Source of the DNA: Aurelia coerulea
Taxonomy: Eukaryota > Cnidaria > Scyphozoa > Semaeostomeae > Ulmaridae
Assembly: GCA_039566865.1 (NCBI GenBank)
Contig: CM076949.1
Span: forward strand, 11,013,501-11,077,500
Direction of reading: 5' to 3'
Length of the DNA: 64,000 nucleotides
Below the pieces are notes generated by a model that worked only from the letters and a program-made list of their open reading frames with translations, did not search any database and was not told the origin of the DNA. This document shows positions 56,574 to 64,000 of the stretch, piece after piece; the stretch's first letter is position 1, and each line of letters begins with the position of its first letter. The translations under genes and the position numbers were made by a program.

Positions 56574-57446
56574 TCAAAAACCGTTGTCTAGGTACAGAAC
56601 AATCTTAATACCGTTAAATCTCCACAGCTTAACTAATGGGCGGCATACTTTTGTAAAAATAAACGGAGCTGTGGACAGCCCAAATGGTAGCACCGAAAAA
56701 GTGAAATATCTCACTCTGTCTCTGATTTTCCAGGAAAATCCTAAGTAGGTTTGGAAGTCACGGTTTATCTCAACATGGTGATAGCCACTTTTCAGGTCAA
56801 ATTTGAATAAAAAACCGTCACTAGTTAGATAATTTTGAAACACCTTCCAATCCTCGAATCTGAATTTCTGTTTCTCCAAATGCCGATTCACGTACCAAAG
56901 ATCTAAGATAAGGCGTGTTTTATCTTTATTTGAAGAAACAGAAAGTGGATTGACAACATGAGGCTTTGGATGAAGTTCCACAATTCTACCACTATCTATA
57001 AGCTCCAAAATAGAAGATGTAACAAAATCAGAGTGGATGATGGCTGACTTGTTATTTTTAAAATCATGTTGCTTTGGTATTGATACGAAAGGTAGTTTGT
57101 ATCCATTTGCAACAACGTCTGAAATGAATTCGCTGGCTTCAATTTCTCTCCAGTAGCGCAGCTTTGCACGAAGTGAACCTTTTTGAAAATTAGTATTTGA
57201 ACCTTGTTCATAATCACATTTTTCACTATTAAAGATATTACTGTAATCATACTTAACTTCTAACTCTTCATTATGCTTGTTTGATTCCTGTTCCTGCGAT
57301 TGCTTCTGACTGACTGTTGGCAATGAGTGCTTGCACGCCTGGTCTGAAATTTTGCCTTGTTGCTGTGTGGAGGACTGGGTACGAATTCTTCCAATGACCT
57401 TATTGCCCGCATGAGAAGCAGAAACTTCTGTCAATCCTTGGTCCAA
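56574..57446 (-). pseudogene. Reverse transcriptase N-terminal and palm region
   Basis: An open frame of about 290 codons. The N-terminal half is Q/S-rich and gag-like (residues 1-95). RT then starts with LRYWREI. The motifs are RLILDLWYVN (a DLRYVN box with W for R), motif A FLFKFDLKSGYHHVEI, motif B LPFGLSTAPFIFTKV, and motif C YLDNGF, where the second catalytic Asp of YLDD is replaced by Asn. That change alone should abolish polymerisation. The frame ends exactly where the 55574-56573 insertion begins. Confidence 0.9.
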
Positions 57447-57529
57447 TGGCGCTCTGGATAGCGTTGACGTTTGGGGGTAAATGGGGCAAATGGGGATGGG
57501 TAGGCAGGGTCATACGTGCTATACTTCAG

Positions 57530-57820
57530 TCATGTCGATACACGTTCTGTCGTATCCTGGGTGATATTTGAAGTCAAAGATTCGAATTTGTTGTCGATAT
57601 ACGTTTGAAAATTCACCAAAGATTGTTGTAAAAAGGTATTTGATGATGTTTCCCTTATCACGCGGTCGGCTTCGCTGTCTACCTGTGTTCTTCGTTGTTT
57701 ACTACGGCTTCTTGTATGTGAAGCTGAGCTTGAATTCCTCGAAACTGAGCCTTGAGTATCGCTGTTGCCACTTGAGTTACTTGAAGTACTCTCCCTTCTC
57801 TTTCGTTTTCCTTTCGCCAT
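57530..57820 (-). pseudogene. gag-like N-terminal frame
   Basis: It starts at an ATG only 6 bp inside repeat A1 (MAKGKRKRRESTSSNSSG). The first 50 residues are very basic and Ser-rich, followed by a helical stretch (NFQTYIDNKFESLTSNI). The frame is lost near 57530, upstream of the RT frame, by a frameshift. It probably represents the nucleocapsid-like ORF1 start; no zinc knuckle is visible. Confidence 0.7.
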
Positions 57821-57825
57821 AACGA

Positions 57826-58017
57826 TGGAAAGTTACCTGGCTGTGTATGAAATTAGGCCAAGATGGAAAGCTGTTTGTGCTCAACCCTTTTATAACATTA
57901 GGTTCTTGCATTCCTGCGTGGAACGCGCAGCGTGCGGAAAAAATTCTTTGAACTCCCAGAGGAATACAGTTATAGAAAAAAGTTAGAGAATTCCTTCAAA
58001 AACAAAGATAAATTCAT
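57826..58017 (-). repeat. Split direct repeat A1
   Basis: This 192-bp block is the 5' end of the retrotransposon. It matches A2 with about six differences, and its outer edge, ATGAATTTATC (minus strand), defines the element boundary. It likely holds the promoter, because ORF1 starts immediately inside it. Confidence 0.92.
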
Positions 58018-58698
58018 AGGTTTTTCTAAACAATGAAATTTGTTCTGATTGTGTTTCTAAACTTGTATTCAAGACTTCCCCCTACATTACAGTTGCTACG
58101 ATTCTCTTGTACGATTCTTTGACGAACATTTGTAAGAACGCATAAGGTATGTGATATGCAACGTTTGTGTGGCTGCAATGAAGAATTTATAACTTTGACT
58201 CATTATTAATACAGCTGAAAAGAACAAGCTTCAAGTTAGTGTTTGACATCTTCTCAGAGTTAATTCGACAACAAGTTGATGATTTATGGCACAAGAAAGT
58301 TAAAATCATAGACCACGGAATGCCAAATTTGAATGCTCATTTTCTATCAAGTGCTCTAAAATGGAAATTTTTGCTGATAGCGTTCTCACACATCCAAATG
58401 CCCTAGACGCAGACACTAAGGACTTAGAATGTCAAAAAAGAAATCTCGCACGTAAAAAAGAGAAGAGGGCTTCAAATTACCAAATTACCTACAGAAGAAA
58501 AGCTGCTCCTGAATTGCTGCACATTTTCTCAGAAAATCAATTTTGTTGGAAAAAATTCAGATGGATTTACAGATGAAATTAGGTGAATTGGTTATTTAAC
58601 CGATCCCAGATAAAAGCCAGAAGATACTTGCACGGTTTTATAGATTTAACAAACTAGCTATGGTATTCCCTTGAATAATTTTTCTCGGCTTTCGTGTC
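58018..58698. other. Spacer, no recognised gene
   Basis: AT-rich sequence. The 71-codon plus frame at 58361-58576 has no recognised family and no splice context. Confidence 0.35.
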
Positions 58699-59222
58699 AG
58701 CATAGGTTCAAAATCTTTAAAAAAGGTGGTGTAAAATTGAGTGACCTATCTCTTTGAACTGAATGACTTTAAAGAAACTTTTGCTATTTCTCTATAATTC
58801 TACCGTTACACTTTTCCGAAATCTTTGATATTTTCAGAGATTGAGTGTTTTTCTTCTTTTTCAAGAATTCAACAAAAAATTTCAAAAAAACTTAAAACCA
58901 TCGTAATTTCTAAATCATTTGACGCAACATGAAGTAATTTCGAAGAAGACCATAGTTTGTGAATGCCTACAATATGGTATCAAGCAAAAGTCTGTCATCC
59001 ATCTGGTTTGTGATTTAGAAATCTGATAACGTCACATCCTCAAATAAGCTTAAATGTAAAATACGATGTAATTTTGAAAATATTCAAAATTTTTGGAAAG
59101 TCCAACGGTAGAATTATAGATAAGTATCTAAAGTTTCTTTCAAGCTATTCAATCAGAAGAAATAGGTCATTGAATTTTACACCCACCTTTTTACGCCGAG
59201 TTAAAGATTTGGAACCTATGCT
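58699..59222. mobile_element. TIR element, AGCATAGGTT family (copy 2)
   Basis: TTTCGTGTC is duplicated exactly at 58690-58698 and 59223-59231. AGCATAGGTTCAAAATCTTT is mirrored by AAAGATTTGGAACCTATGCT. It is the same length within one base as copy 1 (43485-44009) and similar throughout. The 9-bp duplication would fit a Mutator-like element, but copy 1 also permits 8 bp (hAT). Confidence 0.9.
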
Positions 59223-59399
59223 TTTCGTGTCATAAACATTCAGTTTCAGGAATCCAGATGGGGAAACCAAAAACATTCATGAAATTCAACAGGAATAAAG
59301 CATTGTTTTTAACTATGTGTAATCTTACGCCTAACAGAACGAGCGTGACAGACTTAGCTACTTACTTTCTTTCTTTCTTTCTGAAAGGCCTGGAGCCCC

Positions 59400-59951
59400 T
59401 AGACTTATGACGATGAGTCCCTTGTATCCCTGCGGTACCTTGCTCACAGGGACTCATAATGAAACAGTTAAAAACCTGACCCTAACTTCTGCATTCGATT
59501 GATCGAATCTGGATCGAACGTCTGCTTCGGCTCTGTTCAACAGTCACTCCTCAGAAAGGAAATGCGATAGAAACCACGGTAAGCAGACATTTAATCAACA
59601 AAACTTGGTATTCATCTGAAGGAGAAAGTTCACTTTACCTGGTGAGTGCAAAATAAGTCTTTTAATGCTGCAATTTCCATGTTTTTAAGACCAAAACATA
59701 CCAGAGAAATCTTCAAGTACCTGCTGCAGCAACTTCCTTCAAATTTAGTAAGCTGCGTCAATCGAATTGAAGGTTCGAAATTGATTGTTCTTTGCCAAAT
59801 CTCGCAATCTGATTGGCATGCTAGGAATCCCAGCATATTAGGCCTAATAGGGTCAACTTTTTCAGAGTAATATTATGAGTCTCTGTTGACTGAAGCGCCA
59901 TCAAGAAGTCAAAGAGCACAGGGAAACAAGAGACTCATCGTCATAAGTCTA
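59400..59951. mobile_element. 552-bp TIR element with 8-bp TSD
   Basis: TAGACTTATGACGATGAGTC is mirrored by GACTCATCGTCATAAGTCTA, and GGAGCCCC is duplicated exactly at 59392-59399 and 59952-59959. It inserted in a repeat whose uninterrupted form is seen at about 56485-56568 (GAAGCCCC then TTCTTAGATTACAAAG). Short frames inside are unconserved. Confidence 0.88.
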
Positions 59952-59959
59952 TGGAGCCC

Positions 59960-61088
59960 CCTCTTAGATTACAAAGTGGATTTTGTAATCAAAAATGAGC
60001 TCCCGTTCTCAGGACACTGCCAAAATTTTGCAAATTTCCTAGGCAATGTCAAGTGTGAACTAAAAACTCCCTCTCTCTCTGAGGATGGGAAGGTAAGAGT
60101 TAGCAACCTCTACTGGCATTACGTAGATGGAAGACCAAACTAACTCTTTGTTCCGTTATTCCTGCAGTATGGTCTGAGATACACATTTGCTTTGAATCAT
60201 CCAATGGTAGTTTTAATCCCATCGTATTTTATTACTCGCAGAGACAATGTTCTACCGAACCCTTGTCCCATCCTGTTCCATTCATTTCATTTGACTGTTT
60301 TGTAACATTGTAACTATCAGCCATAAATTCATATGGATTGCCTGGAGTCTTTGCGACTAACAACGTTCCTCCACAGCTCCCATACAACACCTTCTTAAAA
60401 TTATGACAAGAGTTCCGAACGAAAAGAACCATCAATCCAACGAATTTCAATTTTCTTCATCCACTAACAAAACACTACAACGTTAAGCATTACCTCTAAC
60501 TTATTATTCCCAATTGCATATTTGCATTTTTTTCATACTGATCGCAGCTCAGCAAGCGTCTCTGTCTCCCTTTCTGGCAGATTTTTCGCCCTCAATGAAG
60601 ATGAACATCACAAAGATGGCGACTTTATTTCCTGAAATAAAATGTTGCTTAATATACAATGATTGTGGCATAATCTAATAGAAAAGTTCAATGTAACTGG
60701 CATCTACGAAACAGACATTTTCAAAGTAATAATGTTTTGTTGATGTATTACAATCTGGAGAAAAAAATTCAATTCAAAAGTAAAAACTTCACACTTTCTT
60801 TCACACAAAACTTCACGCTTCACACTTTAAGTTGGCGTACTCAGTTCTGCTTTGGTCACGACCATTTACTATTTTAAACAAAAGAGATTAATATTGCTCA
60901 TTCAGCAAGGTTAATAAAGAGTATCTTCCTCGCACAAATCTTTCACCTATTCTGTAAAAGGATCTGGATTGAGAGATATCTCGATAAGATTCGCAAAACT
61001 TTGTCGTATCTTCGAATGTACAAGATGACATGAGATCGAAACGTTGAGTCTTAAAAATACCTAAATGTTTGAAGCATTTACCTTCGAC
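59960..61088. other. Repeat remnant and malate synthase 3' flank
   Basis: The first ~40 bp continue the repeat interrupted by the 59400 element. From about 60600 to 61088 lies the likely 3'UTR of the minus-strand malate synthase exon. No other gene was recognised; the frames near 59886-60143 and 60232-60450 are unsupported. Confidence 0.45.
60624..60629 (-). terminator. Candidate AATAAA poly(A) signal
   Basis: AATAAA on the minus strand, 459 bp beyond the malate synthase stop. It is the first canonical hexamer I noticed downstream, but the cleavage site is unverified. Confidence 0.35.
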
Positions 61089-61388
61089 TTACAATTTTGC
61101 AGAATCCCGAATAAGGACATCATATGCAGAGAGAGTTAAGAATTCTTCCATGGCAGGGGAACGGATGAGTTTGTTCAACAGAAGGGCAGCATCGCCAAAT
61201 CTCTGCTTACTACTTCCACCAAGTTTTTCGAGTTCCTGTCGGCAGAATTGATCGTACAAATCTGTAGTGAACACTCGACCATCAATTAATTTGGTTCTGT
61301 TTTTCAGCCACTGCCACAACTGAGCACGTGATATTTCTGCCGTTGCTGCATCCTCCATCAAGTTGTTTATTGCGACTGCACCAACACC
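61089..61388 (-). CDS. Malate synthase, last exon (C-terminal domain)
   Basis: This encodes 99 residues and a TAA stop. Malate synthase condenses glyoxylate and acetyl-CoA to malate in the glyoxylate cycle. The diagnostic block NLMEDAATAEISRAQLWQW is intact. Its Asp in MED aligns with the catalytic general base (Asp447 in E. coli malate synthase A). The usual C-terminal plug follows: DLYDQFCRQELEKLG, RFGDAALLLNKLI, EEFLTLSAYDVL. The protein ends DSAKL, so the last three residues, AKL, form a PTS1 peroxisomal signal, as expected for a eukaryotic enzyme. The exon begins at a good acceptor (TTTTTCTACCAG) in phase 0 with GVGAVAINN. About four-fifths of the protein must be encoded upstream on the minus strand. 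I did not find those exons up to 64000, so the preceding intron is long or they lie outside. A fusion to isocitrate lyase, known in some animals, cannot be judged here. Confidence 0.93.
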   Translation of the reverse strand, partial: GVGAVAINNLMEDAATAEISRAQLWQWLKNRTKLIDGRVFTTDLYDQFCRQELEKLGGSSKQRFGDAALLLNKLIRSPAMEEFLTLSAYDVLIRDSAKL

Positions 61389-64000
61389 CTGGTAGAAAAA
61401 TTAAAATCATTGAAAAGTCTTATTTGGAATTTAGCGTATCAAACATCTCCTGGCAATCACGAAGACAAATTCTTTTGTATCCCTTGAGGTGCAATCTGTG
61501 TTCCATCTTTGGGCCTTGCCGCAGTGCATATTAAGAAATGATCTATTATCAAAGAAAATAATTCTTCTATGTTATAAACAATCAAATCTCTCGAAAAAAC
61601 CAAAAGGCGTACATAGCATTCTGTTGAAAACATGTCAATGTAAAAAGGTTACACCCAAAGCCGTCTTATACAATCCCCAATATTCTGAGTTCATTTTTCA
61701 GAGAAGTTCAAGTTGTTATAAATCAGCATTAAACGTTAAAATCATTCTTGTTCCTGTTTAGTTTTGTACATTTTTGGGACATCCGGTATCAAGAAGAGAG
61801 GCTGAAGACAATGATAGCCTTGGAATCAAGGTTGATCCGGTATAGATCTTCCTCATAATGAGGCAAGTGTAATGAGGCAAGTGTAATCTAACCAGGAAGA
61901 ATCAAAACTTTGAATGAACTTTCTTCAGTACCATGTTCAGCGACTTCCTTCATTGACCCTTGCAAATTAGTTTCACGAGCAACATGATCTGCGTAGCCTG
62001 ACCTTCCAAAGAAGGTTGTGTTACGAAACTAACTTATGTCTGACATGCTCATTAACTACATCCTATGAACTTTCGATTGGGTTCAAATCTCCTTCAGCAC
62101 CATCCTCAGCAACAAGAATCTTGATCCCTTCGCCAGGGGACGAGGGGGGGGGGGTGGGATGCATGTATGATTGGTGTTTTTGCTGTTGTTGTGGTTGATT
62201 TTGGCGTTGGCGAAGCTTGGTTCTTTGCCCATCTTAGAATCCATGGCTGGTATCGGCCCTGCCCTTCACTGACCCTTGCAAATGTGTTTCGTGAGCAAGA
62301 TGATCTGCATTACGCAACTTGAAGACATTACTTGTTACTTTCGCATCGTGAGAGTTGCAACTATGACTACTGTTTTGCAAACTAATCAACCTGAGCAGGA
62401 ATGAACTAGAAATGCGGCAAGAGATGCGGCCAGAGATGCAAATTAGAGAGAAAAATATGCTGTTTTTCCAAAAGACACTCCAATAAATTAGATTGAAAAT
62501 TATTTTTGTTATCACCAGACAAGCAGTCTGTCACATCAAGGCACTGCCTGGAATCCGGTAATTAAAACGAAAACTAGCAGGATGGCACGGGAATCTTCAA
62601 GAAACTCGTTCCAAGTTTGGTTGAAGGGAACTTTTGGTTCACATCTTTGAGAAATCAATATAGAACCCGCAAATAGAAATGTTCTTTCTCACAAGAGCCT
62701 ACCTTTTAGTTTCCTGATTAAATGTATAGAAATTTCACATATGAGGGTACAATTTCTCAAAAGAATTAGCCTGAGGTTTCTTTAAAAGTGGTTTCTATTT
62801 TGTGAGCTCATACTGTATCACTCGACAGTCCAGTTTGACTTTATTTGAAAGACAAGTCCACTTCTTTAAATGTTTTGAAATAAACTCCAGTAAACCTTTT
62901 TTTTCGGTCATAACTTATGGCAATTGAGAAACAGGCTTTTAAAATAAATTAAGGGTAAGGGATGATCAACATTTTACTACTCTCTGAAAGATTGCAACCA
63001 AAAAATGTGATAGAATTTGAAAAACTCACTTTCTTTAAGGCCAAAAGCTCCAGAAATTCAAACTCAAGCTGTTGCTAGACTTGGGGGCGAGTTTTCTTGG
63101 ATCGCTTTGCGTCAGGCGGTATGCCTGGACATTGTTGGATCCGATATTCACAATAAAAATTCCACGATACTTGAATTTACAATACAATAAGAGTCAGTTT
63201 CTCTAAAATGGCCAATTACCCCATTTCATCTTGACCATTAGGACTAAAACGACTGCATTTTGCATTTCCAAAAATAAGAAAAATGTCTCCCAGCCATTCC
63301 ACAGCTACTTGTAATGATAGTCATATTTCTTGTTCCAATTCTTGACAAATTTTGATGGTGACAGGATGGTGTGCTAATCAACAACTTTACATTGCAAAAC
63401 ACCTATTTTCGAGGCTAAATCAGGGCAAGTATTATCTTGGCCGAAAGATACAGTATTCTTTATGTAAAAGTTATTTTCAAATGTACTTGACGACAATCTA
63501 TCTTGCAGGTGTTTGCACTTGGGAAATTATCTCTTTTTTGTCGATGCAGATAGCCGCACCACCCTTGTCATCGTACGAATTTCTTAACTTATATGAAACA
63601 AAGGTTTCTGAAAGAGGGAGAATTGCTAGTCTGCGTGCTACATTCCACTGCGAAGGAGAGCCTATGCAGATCTTGTCAAGTCTGCGAATAAGCGTCCATT
63701 ATCGTGTTCTGAAAGAAAAGTTTTTCCTGCGAAGAGGAGTTCAATCGTCCGAAATAAATTGACTCGCTAACGGGAAGAAATCATACGATCATACGAAGTC
63801 ATACGATGACAATCCCACCCACACAACTTCAGAGCCTGCAAAATGCAGAGGCAATAGACATAAAAGACTCACTAGTAATTGCTCTATCATGGTGAAAGGG
63901 TAAGTTGTTAGCGAAATCGTACGTATAGCTACTCCATTCACAGTGGCGCATAAAACCAGACCAGCTTTATCTATACCAGCTTCAATTTCAGCCAAATCAA
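61389..64000. other. Probable malate synthase intron and unresolved sequence
   Basis: If the upstream exon lies beyond the window, this is intron. GTACATTTTTGGGACATCCGG (61766-61786) is a lone mariner-like terminus related to the one at 46462. A minus-strand frame 63789-63995 (AEIEAGIDKAGLVLCATVNG) and a plus frame 63352-63762 have splice-like edges but no recognised family. I report neither as a gene. Confidence 0.4.
61766..61788. repeat. Lone Tc1/mariner-like terminus
   Basis: GTACATTTTTGGGACATCCGG followed by TA matches the terminus at 46462-46485 with few changes. No partner end is visible within range. Confidence 0.45.

Larger units (their letters stand above)
48174..58017 (-). mobile_element. 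PAT/Ngaro-like tyrosine-recombinase retrotransposon with split direct repeats
   Basis: Read on the minus strand, the order is A1 (57826-58017), gag-like frame, RT, RNase H, tyrosine recombinase, B1 (48718-48849), A2 (48527-48718), a 221-bp spacer, then B2 (48174-48305). A1-ORFs-B1-A2-B2 split direct repeats define the PAT/Ngaro side of the DIRS order, which inserts through a circular intermediate and leaves no target duplication. None was seen here. I saw no methyltransferase or SGNH-hydrolase domain. The 9.84 kb shrinks to about 5 kb once insertions at 51076-54884 and 55574-56573 are removed. Frameshifts and a YLDN active site show it is inactive. Confidence 0.9.

Noticed and set aside
62080..62100. 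tRNA B-box-like GGTTCAAATCTCC
   Set aside because: No matching A box or cloverleaf arms could be placed at tRNA spacing.
62234..63995. Additional malate synthase exons upstream of 61388
   Set aside because: None of the expected malate synthase blocks appears in minus-strand translations of this stretch; splice-like edges alone are not enough.

Overview
This window is repeat-dense, AT-rich animal DNA with very few host genes. It most resembles an anthozoan cnidarian such as a coral, octocoral or anemone. The reasons are a peroxisomal malate synthase (known in cnidarians, lost in most vertebrates), jockey/CR1-type LINEs beside a tyrosine-recombinase retrotransposon, and many hAT, Mutator-like, Tc1/mariner and piggyBac-type non-autonomous DNA elements. 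The phylum is an inference from this content; no marker gene was compared.

Host coding content: (1) an apparently intronless Ras-family GTPase gene, minus strand, 2432-3433. (2) The last exon of malate synthase, minus strand, 61089-61388, ending in a peroxisomal AKL signal. (3) Weak exon candidates at 28698-28875 and 17050-17158; the second lies beside two CCAAT boxes and a CRE palindrome. The remaining recognisable sequence is mobile DNA or unassigned spacer.

Layout. 1-12.2 kb: one gene among MITEs and two hAT-type elements (777-2185 and 9260-10638, the latter with a perfect 8-bp target duplication). 13.8-16.6 kb: a LINE inside a TIR element. 18.3-23.2 kb: a LINE split by a GGTACC-rich TIR element (TSD TTATTT), which is itself split by a hAT element (TSD GGCACCAT). 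24-30.4 kb: piggyBac-type elements (TTAA), a palindromic minisatellite element and a foldback. 31.2-39.3 kb: an 8.1-kb Mutator-like element with about 486-bp compound terminal inverted repeats and a 10-bp TSD. A second, 2.75-kb near-palindromic element with a 9-bp TSD sits inside it and carries the same gene-like sequence in both arms. 41.3-44.1 kb: a LINE interrupted by a mariner-type foldback and a TIR element. 47.0-48.2 kb: another LINE remnant.

48.2-58.0 kb: a PAT/Ngaro-like (DIRS-order) tyrosine-recombinase retrotransposon on the minus strand. Its A1-ORFs-B1-A2-B2 split direct repeats are intact, but it is broken by about 3.8-kb and 1-kb insertions, frameshifts and a mutated RT active site. 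58.7-60 kb: two more TIR elements. 60.6-61.4 kb: the malate synthase 3' end.

Three signals tie the repeats together: a TA-flanked MITE family built from iterated TAAGAAACT motifs (at least five copies); an approximately 131-bp tandem unit shared by hAT elements with different termini; and insertion hierarchies precise enough to order many events relative to one another.
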